Source: Coriolopsis trogii (Eukaryota; Basidiomycota; Agaricomycetes; Polyporales; Polyporaceae). Taken from it: a DNA stretch of 64,000 bases. Positions 32,901 through 45,513 of this stretch are shown one piece after another (within the stretch, counting starts at the first letter, position 1; every line of letters begins with the position of its first letter). Location: contig JAHYIO010000033.1 of assembly GCA_020543525.1 (NCBI GenBank), positions 620,001 to 684,000 of the forward strand. The letters run 5' to 3'. The translations under genes and the position numbers were made by a program. Under the pieces are notes generated by a model. It was not told where the DNA came from. It did not search any database and worked only from the letters and a program-made list of their open reading frames with translations.

Positions 32901-33103
32901 CTGTCCATATGCGCGTCCTCTCCCTGGGTCCTTCAGAGTGCAGATGACGGCTTACCAGTGAGCAAAAGCTTCGCCTCATTATCGTCATCGGCAGGCAGTA
33001 TTCCCTGTTGCCTGGCATCGGACAAGATGGATTGAACGTATGAATAGATTCCACGCAGGACGGCTTCCTCGGTCAGCACCGCAGCGTCGCCAGGCTGGTC
33101 CAT
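29963..33103 (-). CDS. AT-hook/zinc-ribbon protein with AlkB-like C-terminus
   Basis: Large multi-exon protein of a type recurrent in mushroom genomes. It starts at 33103 (MDQPGDAAVLTEEAVLRGIY...). The first intron is 32955..32901. Exon 2 holds an unnamed conserved region (RSLNIQQLSSLRRAVC, FDMDAYMRTLENLSISWDTW) and an AT-hook, RRKRGRPRKVD, near its end, which suggests nuclear DNA binding. A middle region (PVLFIDGP, GRKTIRIALW, RTWIFDFQW) leads to a C4 zinc ribbon, WHCTTCGRL...CIQKCGTC. The C-terminal part looks like the AlkB-type 2OG-Fe(II) oxygenase fold, with exons 30467..30129 and 30067..29963: PIVVLCLGADVQLSF, LVHGDMLVVEG and a final EYSMKKKGMSMRM strand. The distal HGD is present, but the HxD iron ligand pair expected just after the 30521..30468 intron is not visible (CMLDATC instead). 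It may be a non-catalytic reader or structural protein. Confidence 0.65.
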
Positions 33104-34393
33104 GGTTCAGATCGCCAACATGATACAGAGAAGGAGCAATATGTGCACAGGAAGATGGAAAATTGAATCAAGCAGATGCACAAGTTTGTCCTGGGTCCAA
33201 GCACCGTCGGAGGCAAGAAAGACAAGAAGGTCGAAGACAAGGCTAGCGCTTCGTACGTGGGATCGGTTCTCTGAGTCTCATACTGTCACCACGTGACCGG
33301 GCCGGAGTCACTCTTCAGCGCTTCATTGAAGACTTCATCCTCCAGTGGCAGTCGAACTCCTTCCACACAACCTGTATACCATCTCCCCTCATCCTGGAGT
33401 TCAGTATCGCGGGCTTTTATGGCTGCAAGGACCCCAATGCAGGCTTTTGTACCCCCGAACGACCCGGGGCGGCTTTGCGGCGTTGCGACTCCGGAGGCCG
33501 TAAGAAATTCCTTGGTAGTCTGACAGCTGGTGTAACATATTGTGCTGACTCGACACTGGTTGCAGCAGCTCTTGTGCCCTTTGTACTGTCTATGTAGGCA
33601 TAATTATATCAATACTCGGTTTATGAATTACCATCTCGGCGATTCGTTTTGATGCTCGACCGACGACCGTCCTCATTGCGGGAGTCACTCGTAGCCGCGC
33701 GCGTGTCGACTCGATGTTCACCCTGGCTGCGATCTGGAGACTCTGGCATTCCTCGGATCAGTCTTCATATGTCCCGCCAGACCCGGCACTCATCTTCGAA
33801 AGTAACAACTGCCGTGCAGGCAATATCACCCTTTAGAACAAGACGAAACAGGTATATGCATCCTGCTCCGAGCGAAATGTATGCGCGCGCGTGCATAGTG
33901 CTTGCGAACACTGACGACTACCTTGTTCAACAGGCTTCGGTCACTTGCTCCTTCTCTCCCGACGATGGTTGCACCAACCCAGCGTTCTTTGTATAGGTTG
34001 CGGAGCTGGTGGCGCTACCCTTGCTGAAATCTCGACTTCGGATTGTGGGGCTGTATGGGATGTACATGCAATGAACCACAGGTTGTAGCAACGTCATGAT
34101 CGACCCGGTCCCTCTATGTCGTACTGCTCAGTGAGTTCGATGTTTTCCGATGCTGAGATCGAAATAATCCAAGTACTCAGTGTCAATCATTCGTACACGA
34201 GCGTAGACTGAGTTACAGTACGTGCTCGCGTCACTGGCTGGACTAACATGTAGTAATTTGGTTGGCCAGACACACCCGGAGCCAACCCCCACAGGAGCAG
34301 CCCACTCGTACCTCGTCGTTCATGCCGCATGCAACGCTATATGTACATAAATATCTTACATTTTGAATCAGTACTAGCAAAAGTGTGAATGAG
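33104..34393. other. Intergenic 1.3 kb, no gene supported
   Basis: Promoter of the AlkB-like gene plus the 3' flank of the MYND gene. Short frames only. Confidence 0.45.
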
Positions 34394-35529
34394 TTATGAG
34401 ACGAGTCGCAAGTCGAGCCCTTGAACGGCCGCAAAGACATTCATCATCACCACCGGGTCGCTATCGCTTTTCCTCGGGAGCGCCTTGAACACACCCAAGT
34501 ATCGGTCGTCCCACTCCCTCGCCACCGGCGTCCACCCATACTTCTTGAGCTTCCTCATCCACGTCACCCGCTCGGGCAGCGCGAACTGAGGCGATTCCGG
34601 CACTTCCATCAGCGGCACGCCCATCAACATGAACCCCTTGCAGAGCGAGACGAGGTCCTGGAGGATCGCCGTCGTCGTCGGGTCCCTCAGCAGGTGCGCG
34701 CGACGCGGGACAAGGATGGGGACGTGCTTCACGACCGTCACGCCCGTACCTTCGACGTAGAACAGCACGGGGAGGACCGCGATCTCCTCGGGCCCCAACC
34801 TGTACCGAGCGCGCCACTCCGCCTTGAGGTCGCCCACCGCGCCCGCCCTGTCCCTGACCATCTTCGCGATCGCCGGCTCCTTCGCGCGCACAGACGCGAC
34901 GTCCTCGTACTTGGACTTTGCGAGGATCCACGCGCGCTCGGGCGCCACGGTCCTGTCTCCAGGCTCGCGCGGCCGGGGCTGGGCGATGTAGCGCATGACG
35001 TGCGGGGTACACCTCAGCTCGTCGGCGGAGCCGATCTCCCCGATGAAGGACATGGCCTGGAGCATCGTCGCGAGGGGCCATTTGTGGATGATGCGCCAGT
35101 TGTTGAAGCTGTTCACCCCCCCGAGCGGCGTGTCGAACTCGCCCGTGAACTCAGGCAGAGGGAACGCTCCGCCGGCGTCGAATCTCTCGTCGGCCGTCGC
35201 GGAGCTTTCCAGAGCCTCGTCCCCTGCCCCAGCACCGTCCTTGTTTCGACAGCAGTGTCTGCGAGGTAGGGAATACGGGTGTCAATCGGGCCAGCTTTAT
35301 CAGTACCACATCTAGCATGTTCATACTTGTGCGTCGGCCAGTCCGCTTTTTGACATTCCTTGCTGCAGTACACTGCGACCCCGCATCGAGCGCACTTCCG
35401 CAGCCTCCTGTCCTCTGTTCCTTCGGCCCTGCACACATTGCAGTGCAGAAGATCGCTCAAGTTGGTGATGTCGATCACCGGGGCGTTCAAATACCTGTTC
35501 TCAGGTCCAGCCATGTTACCAGTCGACAT
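34394..35529 (-). CDS. MYND zinc-finger protein (copy 1)
   Basis: Two exons, 35529..35327 and 35258..34394 (intron 68 nt), 355 aa. The N-terminal MYND finger (about residues 28-72) has CNVC, RKCARCGVAVYCSKECQ and DWPTHK, followed by CC in exon 2. MYND fingers bind short proline-rich partner peptides. The ~230-aa C-terminal part has no named domain I recognise (FNNWRIIHKW, MLQAMSFIGEIGS, LPVLFYVEGTG, LVSLCKGFMLMGVPLMEVPESP) but is shared with the inverted paralogue at 56713..57818, as is the intron position immediately after the HK of the finger. No SET domain is present. GC content is noticeably high in exon 2. The start at 35529 gives a short MSTGNM leader; the ATG at 35514 is an alternative. 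Confidence 0.85.
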
Positions 35530-37038
35530 CAAGACGCCAGCGGATAGAAACTAAGGGCTAACAGTGGTCGCGGTAACCACAAGTGGTGCACAGTTGAAGA
35601 TGATCAGTACGCAGGAAGAGGTCGAGTGACTGAGTGACTGGATTCACTCCAGTTCATCTTCCACTTCAGAGCTGCCCCAAAGGAGTTCAATTTGGCCACT
35701 GTTCGGTCCGGTTGGCCGAGTTCAGCGCTCTCTAAAGTCCATATGACTTCATACAAAACAAAGTCCAGAGACACATCCCCGTTGTGCGACGCCCTCTGAG
35801 CACTACAAACCCAAACACATCCAGCCCTTAGCATCCTCCTCAACCCGTTCCTGTTGCGCTTCTGCTTCGACGACAGCCTCTTGGCACTTTCCAAGTTCTC
35901 CGGAACAGTCTGCCATCCTCCCTTCCCCTTCATTCGAAAAACGGGCTCTTCCAGTACTATGTACCCCGACATCAAACGGCCTTCCCATGGACACACAACA
36001 ACACTACCGCGCCGCCCACAGGCGCACGCCGCACATAACGCGCATCCATACCCAGGAACCGAGCAGCGGCGAGGCATGGGTAAGACTCGGACAACGCGTA
36101 GTCATAGTATGCGCCATACGCCGCACATGCATGCATGTAGTAGCATGGGCGCAGACAAGCAAAACATGCCGGCAGTGGTCCCACAGACGAGTATACTAAA
36201 CTGAGCCAATTGTCAGGTTGATAGTTATTTCGTATCCAACGGCGGTTTACCGGCCACGCCGGTCGGCAGTGAACGGCCCCCGTCCAGCCAGATGATGACC
36301 ATGCCAACCCGCCACCCGCCACCCGTCTTGTCTCCAAGGAAGCCTATAGCTTGTACGCATACCCCCCAACTCGGACGGACTGGCGCGCGGATGTCACCCA
36401 AGTACTCGTAATGCATGCTCGAGTGCTGCATGCAGACATTATGACATAACACGCACTCGAATGGCCCTGCGGGTTTGCAGCCCCCGGATCCCGCTTTCGT
36501 TGCGTGTTGAAAGCTTGTCAACTCGCTCCCGTGGTTCCATGCAAGCCAACATATTGGCCCTAACGAAATGGCCGACGTCACCCTCGCCCAGTCCCATCGA
36601 ATTAGGGAGGGTCGAAAGTCTAACCCACTACAGGACGTCCGCTGATGACAGTGCCAGCAGGTACACGGCCGTGGGCGGAAGTCGGGAGGTGTACAACATC
36701 ATATTACGAGGACGAGGGCGGGCTAAGCTCCGTCATGGACGGACGTCTATATGGAATAAATTAGAACCTTCAACCTAAACGTCAGAACCGGTATGATCGA
36801 CATCACCATGGGCAGGATCGGGCACGCACCGATCGCGAGATATGTAACAGTACATACAACCCCGCCGCCTCGCCGCCACCACCACCGCACAAAGATCGCA
36901 AGGGTATCGTGCGTGCGCTCCCAAATATCGAGAGCCAACTGGCCACCGGTCACCATCAACACGGGGATCCCACAAACGAGGGAAAAAAAGACCAGCGAAC
37001 GCCGCCAAACCGCACACCGACTCATGCATCGCCCAGCC
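35530..37038. other. Intergenic 1.5 kb, no gene supported
   Basis: Upstream of MYND copy 1 and downstream of the FAD monooxygenase. Frames of up to 157 codons overlap on both strands and lack domains. Confidence 0.45.
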
Positions 37039-38916
37039 TCACCGTGCGTGTCCCTCCATCCCGCCCGCACCCGCACCCGCACCCAACATCCCCACCGCCC
37101 TCTCCAGATCCGCATCGATCGTCGTCGTCCACGCCCACTCCCAATTGCTCCTCACCCGCTCCCGGATCTCCGCCAGCTTCGCCCCGTCCTCGCTCCCCGC
37201 CTCCCCGTCCGCCGGCCCGCGGTCAAACGTGAGCCCGGGAAAGTTGAGCGTGTACAGCACCCCGTTCTCGCGCGACGCCTCCTGCACCCGCTGCGCGAAC
37301 GGCCGCCGCACCGCGTCGTACACCCGCAGCGCGCGCTCCACGCTCCCCGCCGCCGCGCGCGTCGTCCGCCCGTCCCCGAGCAGCGTCGCGAGCACGTACG
37401 CGTCCTCGATCGACTGTCCCGCGCCGGCGCCTTGGTACGGCATCATCGCGTGCGCCTGTGGGAAGGGAACGTACGGGGGACGTGTGAGCGCTTCGAATGG
37501 GGGTGCGGGCTCCCTGGCTGGCTGGGCTTACTGCGTCACCGAGCAAGGCTACTCTCCGAGAGACGAACGACGGCAGGGGCAACGTCGTGTGGATCGCCCA
37601 CCGGTTCATTCTTTGCGCTGACTTGTGCACCCCTCGAGGTCAGTTCGGACGGCCGGGAGGGATCCAGGCAACGTGCGGCGACTGACCTGGAACAGCGCCC
37701 GCACCTCTGGCTCCCACTGGTCGAAATCTTCCAAGAGCTCGTCGGGAGCGACGTCTTCGACCCACGGCCCGTCGAATCTCGAGTACTCTCGGTCGTAAGA
37801 CGCTCGGAAGGCAGCGAGATTGACGAACTGCCCATGAGCTATGGGGTATACCGTCAGTTCCTGCGCACCCATCAGCCGTCACGTTCCACACCACGAGTGT
37901 CTCGTCCCACCCACCGAGTTCTTCCCAAGATACTATCCATACCGCAGCCGTTAGCGAACCCGCCGGACGACAAGGCGCGATGATGATACGCGTACCAGCA
38001 TGGGGTGGTCCAGAACCCGATGCGAGGGTATCCTTCTCCGGAGGTTCTCGGCAGGTATGAGGGCGCGATACGCAACCGTCCCACTCCACTGAGCCGGACC
38101 CGCAGCCAATATCTTGTCCGCCTCCTGGTGCCTGCCCTGCGCCTCGGCAGCCTGGGCGAGTTCCCTGACGAGCGTGCCCCGGACGGCGGACCTGACTCCA
38201 TCCGCCCCAACGAGGACGTCACAGATCGCTGTCGAGCCGTCCTGGAACTGCAGCCGGACCGGGGTCTGCCGCGAGCTCGACTGCGAATAGGACACCAAGC
38301 GCTTGTTGGCGTACGTGCTGCACTGGTGTTGGGCGTTGAGACGGCGGAGGATGACGCCGTGGAAGTCTGCGCGGTGGAAGGCGAGCAGGCCTCCTTTCCA
38401 AGACAGCGTTACGGATCGTCACGACCACTTAGCAACCGCTCGCGAGACAAAAAGCGTGGAGAGCGATCGTACCTGGGGTGGAGAGTGTGTAAAAGTCGAT
38501 GCCTTCGGGCTGGTCGCCCTTGCGGAGATGGAAGGCGACCTCTGCATAGGCCGGCAGGATCAGACCCGAGTCCTGAAGCTAAATGCATGGGCCCGAAGCA
38601 CGTACTAGGCTGGTCTGTGGGGGGTACGACGGCGATTTTGGAGAGGTCCTCGGCGAGGCCGAGAGCGCACAGTATCTTCCAGGCACGAGGCCATACCCCA
38701 ATGCCTGCGCCAACTTCTGTAAAGGCCTTTGCAGCTTCGTAGACGTCGACCTGGATGTCATGGTAACGGGCAAGGGCGAGGGCGCACACAAGGCCACCGA
38801 CGCCGCCTCCGCTGGAGAAAGAGAGAGAGAGACGTCATGATTAAGGAACGGTATAATTAGAGAACAAAAGATGATCCATACCAGATTGCGACACGGAATT
38901 TGGGCGAGTGGGACAT
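37039..38916 (-). CDS. FAD-dependent monooxygenase, salicylate hydroxylase-like
   Basis: Group A flavoprotein hydroxylase (PHBH fold) using FAD and NAD(P)H to hydroxylate or decarboxylate aromatic acids; the exact substrate is unknown. It starts at 38916 (MSHSPKFRVAI) and has about eight exons. The N-terminal Rossmann motif CGGGVGGLVCALAL is split by the first intron, and E35-like VYEAAKAFTEVGAGIGVWP follows. A 65-nt intron joins PPTDQP to VAFHLRKGDQPEG, giving the expected family sequence. GADGVRSAVR (the DG motif) is at mid-protein, and the second FAD motif is RRVALLGDA...AHAMMPYQGAGAGQSIEDAYVL. The C-terminus ends in a short Gly/Ala-rich tail encoded by CGCACC hexamer repeats (37065-37085). 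A TTATATA box lies about 70 bp upstream at 38986..38992. Confidence 0.88.
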
Positions 38917-38985
38917 TTCTTTTCGGACGTGGAGAAGGAGATCAGGCACCCGTGCTAGTTGGGAGACTTGTAGGGGATGACGATG

Positions 38986-38992
38986 TATATAA
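38986..38992 (-). promoter_or_regulatory. TATA box of FAD monooxygenase gene
   Basis: TTATATA on the minus strand, 70-76 bp upstream of the ATG at 38916. Fits the spacing seen for the GST gene in this window. Confidence 0.45.
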
Positions 38993-41900
38993 GCTGCAAG
39001 ACGTCAGCGGCAAGCAAGGAAGCGAGGTGGGAACACGCACGTCTGATTAGTTACGGTACGTGCGATGCTCGCTGTGGACTGTGGGAGGAGAGAGGAAGAG
39101 ACGGAGGGCGCTGACCGGTGAGACGGGCTCGGGTGTGGAGGGTGGTGGTGGTGGATGACCGAGAAGCGACGGATTGGACGCGAAGGATTGGGACGTGGGA
39201 TATGTAAGGGTACATGGCGAAAACGACGGGAGGGAGGTTGTTGGAGCGCCGTGGAGAGAGGAGTCGCACGAAATGGACGGAGGAAAGCAGGAGCGATTCC
39301 TATTTCTGAGGGAGCAGCGGCCGCATATGGTTAGGTCTGCGAGGCACACGGAGAGTGATCGTTGGGAAAATGGATGGGCCCGGCCGATGCGCACTCTGTA
39401 CGTGGGGCGTCTGTGAGGGCGAGGGGGCTGCATGCGATGTCGAACAGAGCCCGGAGACGGTCATGGTCGTGGATAAAGAAGGCGAGGGGAGAGCTCCATC
39501 CAGCCAGCGCCGGCTCCCAGCGTCTCCCTCTGCTCTCAATCGCGTTGGAATCTGATCGGACTCGGCTCCTCCTCAGGCCAAGATACTGATCTTCATTGAC
39601 TGTCATGGACTTGTCGAGGCACGTCTCTCCCTCCTCGCGCATCCTCCCCGTGTCGTGGTCGTTCTCTGTCCTCTCAGCACAGAACCTTTGCTTGTCGTAC
39701 GGCACGTCCAACTGCTTGAAGCCCTCCTGCGATTAATTGATGAGGCCGCGACCTCGAGCGCGCCCACTAGTTTGGCTCTCATCGATATGTCGGCACAGAG
39801 TTTCATGTGCCGGTCGACACACCCACGACCGAACGGTCGTATCTGGGATTGGTACGTTTTGATCGGACTTCGCCACCGTCTGCGGCCCAGGCATTCGCGC
39901 TCGATACCTGCGCTCGAGTCCGTCGGAGTCGGCAGCGTTCTCCGCCAGAAGGCAGCCTACGAGACGATCCGCAAGAAGAGCAGCGAGGCAAGAGGATACT
40001 GAGAAGAAGACATGGATGGCCGGCTGAGCGGGTGCCCCTAGCCGACACGTGGCCTCTCAGATCGTGATCTCGCTTCGACAGTGCCTGCCATATATGGCCG
40101 TGCGGGGATGTGGCCAGCGCGGCCCAAGTGTGCTCGAGCGTATTTGTATCTCGGCGTGTGTATCTCGGCGCAACTGGAGGGTCTTCCGCCCCAAACAAAG
40201 ACCTCTGCGCGACCGAAAGAGTCGGGGCGGCGGAAACCCCCCTCCGTCCCCTTCGAGGGCGCTTGGGCGTGGATCGGTGAGCAGATCTGTGCCGCGACTC
40301 CCATAACTTAGCCAGCGACCATCCTCTGCCCCAGCGCCTTCCCGGTGGACGAGCTGAGTGCCGCCCCTGCCTTTCCTCTGCACGCTTTCTCTGTCCACGC
40401 CCTCTCACGGAGCGCACGATGACGCGTTGTCCATGTCATCCATATCATGCCAGCATGCACTCATCCACCTCGCAATTGGCCTTCAACGGTCGCTTCCGAG
40501 GCTCTGCTCCCGACGCTGCCATGTGCAGTACGAAGCCCTCCCCGTAACCCGGAGTCCGCTCTTTTCGCATCTTCCCACCTCGAAACCACTCCTTTCGCGC
40601 CTGTGTGCAGAACATGCCCGCCCGCTCGTCGCCAAACTTCTATCGATGCCGTACGGCCTCTCGCTTCCGTGACATCTCATCCTCCCCTCTACCGCCGGAA
40701 CGTCCTACGCTTATGTGGTTGAGTGGACCACGCGCACCTCGTACCACGTAACTAGCAAGCACCGCTGTCCACGACACAACTCACGCACGTCATAAATACA
40801 TACATTCGCTCAAACGTCACGGAGGCGACAGTTCTCAGCCCCATCAGCCCTACGCGTGTTACCGAAGCTATCGGGTACGATACGCACGCCAACGCAGATC
40901 AATTCACATCGGCCAACAAACACTCGCACCCGCGCCGAGTCCAATCCACCGGACATCGACCCCCATGGGTTCGAGAACCCCGAAGATCGAAACCGCGAAC
41001 GCGAAGCGTCCGTGAAAATCGGGCCTCCCGCGCATCCCTCGGGAGAACCTGTCGGGTACCCGGCCTTCTTTCGAACTCTGGAAGACCGGCCAGCGTACCT
41101 GTGTGCGGCGAGATAACGCACTCGTAGGGGCGTGCATGTGTACGTTTGGTACAGGTACAGGGGCAGAGTAGGTTGACACGGAGTCAGCGGGTGTGGTAGG
41201 TACCGGTCTTACGGGCGCGCGCTGTGCGTACGTACTGCGGTGGCATGGATGTTGGATGTCAGAGATGATGATGATAATAGACGTGAGCGGGTCGGGCGGC
41301 GACGGTTCGAATCAACATTGACCGTCAGGACGCTCCCTCGTAGCACAAGCTACCACCTGATACGCGAGAGGTTCGCACAACTCGCATGTTCCCGTAAGTA
41401 CCACCATTGCATCCCCGGAGCGACAAGTAACCGCAAGGTAGGCCAAACACGAGGGCTCCCAAAAAAAACACGGCACTTCTTCCACGAGACTCGAGACGAC
41501 TGTGCGCCGAGTGTTCCTGTACCGATCCGGATCGTTCCTTTCATCGTGTACTTATCCGAGTTCACTCTCGGTCTCGGTCTCAGTCCCAGTCTCACAACGA
41601 CCACGGACACATACCCAACACGAGTCGGACAGCCGACGCGTTCGCTCGGAACGCAGCCATCTTCCCGGACAAACCGCACGGCCCCACACTTCGAGTGCGA
41701 TCCCATCGATCCGCTGCAATCGGTCGGCGCGGCCAGCGTGCTCGCTCGTACAGCACACAGGCGACGAGGGCGGACTCCGACTCGTCCGGCTACGGTCCGC
41801 CTCGTCCCTCCGTGGGCTCTTCTCGCTCGCTACGTACAAGTATGAGAGATGCGTGCGCGTGCAACGGTGGTCGGCGGAGCCCACATATACAGCGATTGAT

Positions 41901-44900
41901 CGCCAATTGGAGGGTGCGGGAGCCTGGGTCACTGAGATATCCCCCAGCTCGGGCTAGAGGCGAGGGCCCCCCGCGGTGCGGACAACTCGTGAGGTCAATC
42001 GAGCATTTCCACTGGCACACCATAAACACGAGACCGTCGGCGCCGTCTCAGTACTGGGTTTCGTGGCTCCGGTCGTGCACCAGCGGCTAGGGCCGCAACA
42101 GGAAGGGGGGGGGAGCGGGGGCAAGGCACGTTTTGAGGTTCTAGGGTCGAGATTCGAGGACCGGAGCCTCGACAGCCCGCCGGCGGAGAAAGTCGCATGC
42201 GCCTGTAGCTGTTGCTGAGACGTAAACTGGACGGAGTCGTGCCGTGCGCGGGAGGACAACGCAGGTCTCCTGACGGGCACTGCACGAGGTCTGACTGAAC
42301 CTTGCAGCGGTCCCCAGGCTGGCGAGCCAGATACGGTATGCACACCATCGCGCACACGTCGAGTGGGCACCCGGACAACCGTGCGTCTGCCTCACCGTAG
42401 AGAGCAGCCCTACCTTGCCGGCGGCAGTCCCGCATGCGTCGCCCGGCGGGTGGGCGTCGTGTGTGCGTGCGTCGTCGGTCGATCGCTTAGCCACGGGCGT
42501 GCATGGCTTGCACAGTTCATGGAAGCTCGCTGACCCTGGCCAGGAGCGAGGGGTTTGGACCCGAAAAACGACCCGTTGCTACGGCATCTGCGGGGCGTAT
42601 CGAGAGCACCAAAAGGAAAGCCACGTCCGGCGCGCACGCTCTCGCCTACTGAGTACTGAGTACTGAATACCGAATCCGATGGATCGCAGCACTCACCGTC
42701 ACCGTCTGCCGCGCTCTCCCGATAGAAACGCACCGACAAATGCCCAGGCGACTTCCAAGGATGCAGGGAGGGCACGAGCGAGTGGACCGACCGAGGACGG
42801 AAAGAGGGGCACCAGACGGCCCGCATAGCGCGAGCGAAGGGATTCGGAGAGACGCAGAGCGTGGGATCCGGATCCAAGACGGACGCAATGTTCTAGTCGC
42901 TTTGAACGTCCGCGTGGGCCATCGCAACCCTTTCTTTTCGGTCGTGGCCTGAACGAGGGGGTCCCCTCCCGCCGGGGTCGGCTCTCTTGCCCGTGAGGGT
43001 GTCCCCTGCCTCGTCCCTGCGACAGTCTTCTTCGTCCACCCGTCTCTTCCTAGCGTCCTGGCCTTGAGCTTCTCCATCTGCTCCGCGAGCTCTAGAAATC
43101 GCTCACTCGTCGTTGCATGCCATGGCCCAACGGCGCACCTCCTCTGGCCAATAGTGTGTGGCCGGATCTGCATAGGTGCGCCTACCCCGTCCACCCCACC
43201 CGATCACGCGGTGCGATATTCCAATCGCAACCATCGCTACGAATCACTTGCCTATCGCACATTCACGGATACAGCCACGATACCCCGTTCTCCCCCTTCA
43301 GATGCGGCCTCACGCTTACCGACCGGAGAACTGCCATCGGGCGAAGGTCCATATCCCTCGCGGACTCGGGCGGGTTCAAATCTTCCCTGTCGACATGGTG
43401 AGCACGCATGATCCCGGTATCTGTAGTCGTCCACCACCCCGTCAAATTTGCACCCACATACACCCCTCGGACGACCACTGCCCGCCGGCCTGGGCATTTC
43501 TGCTCTATCGATTACGTCCTGACGACAGTGACGTACGATGGCAGCGGCTGGGGTCTTCACGCACCCAGGGGGGTATAAAAGAAGGGGCGAGATGATGGCC
43601 TCTTGGCCCCATGTGCTATGAAACCCCCACTTCCCCTCCCTCCGCCGACGGTACTCCCCCGGTCTCCTCGTCGTCCACCGCGCCGTTGGCGGTCACGTAC
43701 CCCGACCCACTCACGCCTATCCTGTGACAGTCTCCGCCTCGCCACGGTCCGCCTCTGCGCCACATTGCTGCCAGGGGACGCAAAGTAAGTGGCGCAGCGA
43801 TCGTGACTGTATAGTGCTCCTCACTGATCGCTTGGCCGCCACTGCGACGGCTCGCCCGTGCCCATCTCACCTGCCGTCCACAACTCACGGCTCACAACTC
43901 GTGGCTCGCCGCCGCCTGCAGCTCACCGTGGCTAGCTGCGGCCCTGCAGTCAGGAGGTCTTGTGACGACAACGAAGACACCAATGCACCGCGACACCGCT
44001 CCTGGATGCGTGTGCAGGAGCGCGCCGCGCACGCATCCGACGGCCTCGAACATATTCTGCGCAAGAAATAGCACTGAAGCTATCTCTTGCGGGAATATGC
44101 TCGTTGCCGCGCTCGGCGGTTTGCGGTTTGCGGCACGCGGAGACGTGGTCCGTTCTAACACATAATGAGGCTTACCTGTATTGCTAGAGATGTTCCCGAT
44201 TCGTCCACAAGGTGTGTAACATGCGGGGCGCACCAGCGTGTGGGGGAATGGGGAGGGGCGTCGGTTGCGGCCCGTGGTAGCGGCAGGGCGTTGGAACTTG
44301 GGTGGCATAGAATACGAGATAGGAAGAGAACTTGTTGTCCAATGTCGATGTCTGAGCGGTCCCACCGCGAGTGCACGTCGTTGAATCAAAGTCGACTCGC
44401 TCAGATCGCAAACAACCGGTTGTGCGAGAGACTTCTGGTTGATGTTGCTGCCAGCTTCGGGCTGAATTGAGGTCGAGTAACAAGTTCGCTGCGCCACATC
44501 CAAATTTAAGCAGTTGAGCCGGTTCGGTTTCACTGCCTTTGAACAGCTCAGTAGAAGCACGTGACTCGGATCGGTTCGCGCATACTCATGCGCTCATCCT
44601 CAGGCTCATCTATTCACACGTTCGTCGGGCAGGGCGAAGGCGGATAGCATTAGCGCGCAGACCAGCGCGGGGAGGCCATCCGGCTCGCGTCGCCACCGCT
44701 CTCTCGCGCGACCCGGAGGGGCCGAGCTCAAGCCGGCGGAAGCGAAGTACATGCGGAGCAGTAAGTACGTAGTGTAAGAAAATCAAGGATAAAAGGAAGT
44801 CTCGAGGAACAGCGATGTGTGAACTGAGACTGTAAGAAAAGGGGGGAAGTGGTTGGGCGGGTGAAAAATTGAAGTACTTGATGTGCAAGAGATGTTCAAG

Positions 44901-45513
44901 CACGCAGGAGAGGAAGGAGGAGGAGGAGAGGAACACGGGAGGCAAGACATATGAGGAGGAGGCAGACAAAGGAGGCACGGCACAAAGGAGCGCGTTGCGC
45001 GCGGCACGTGCTCCTCACTTGTCATAGACCTTTCTCGGAACGCTTATGTTCGGGTTCGTATATCTCTACCCAGTTTTCGGATTCAGACCCAGGGCTAGTG
45101 TGATTACGCTGACTCCAAGTTTGCCGTCTAATTTCGGGAAAACAGGCAACTGAACCAGGTCCACAGCGACATCGAAAGTTTGCTGTGTGCACAAGTTAAG
45201 TGTTGAATCCAATAGACGTCTTGCCCAAGTGATTAGCCATCATCCATTCTGGCCCATTTTCTGGGAAGACCTGACAAGATCTCCGTCTTGTACTGACTTA
45301 CAGCGACGTTGTCCGAACGCCCGTACTAAAACTTGGGAAACCCAAACTGTTGAGTGGGCAATCACGTGCACACCACTGGAAGTGGATTTCGAAGTCTATG
45401 CCACTCGTTTTCGGAAGTAGGCCAATACAGGGGGGCGCGATTCCCACAGGCCTTACAAGACACAATCGTCCTGGTATATACGATACGCCCTTTCGTGTGC
45501 ACGCCCGACGCCT
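38993..45513. other. Gene-poor GC-rich 6.5-kb stretch
   Basis: No recognisable domain, splice-threaded gene or RNA gene was found. Open frames of up to ~220 codons exist on both strands, as expected from few stop codons in GC-rich DNA; their translations are Arg/Pro/Ser-rich and mutually overlapping. Local microrepeats occur (GGTCTC near 41570, GAGTACT near 42650, an eight-G run near 42105). A strong isolated TATA box lies at 43574. This is the largest gene-free gap in the window. Confidence 0.5.
43574..43581 (+). promoter_or_regulatory. Isolated TATAAAAG box
   Basis: TATAAAAG within a G-rich context, about 35 bp before the first ATGs (43612 and nearby) of frames no longer than ~60 codons. 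It could drive a short or non-coding transcript, or be chance. Confidence 0.25.

Noticed and set aside
39803..40417. 204-codon Arg/Ser-rich minus-strand frame
   Set aside because: Very high Arg content typical of a random frame in GC-rich DNA; opposite strand equally open; no homology recognised.
43892..44560. 222-codon open frame on the minus strand in the gene-poor region
   Set aside because: No domain, compositional pattern of GC-rich chance frames, overlapping frames on the other strand, and no splice partners or promoter.
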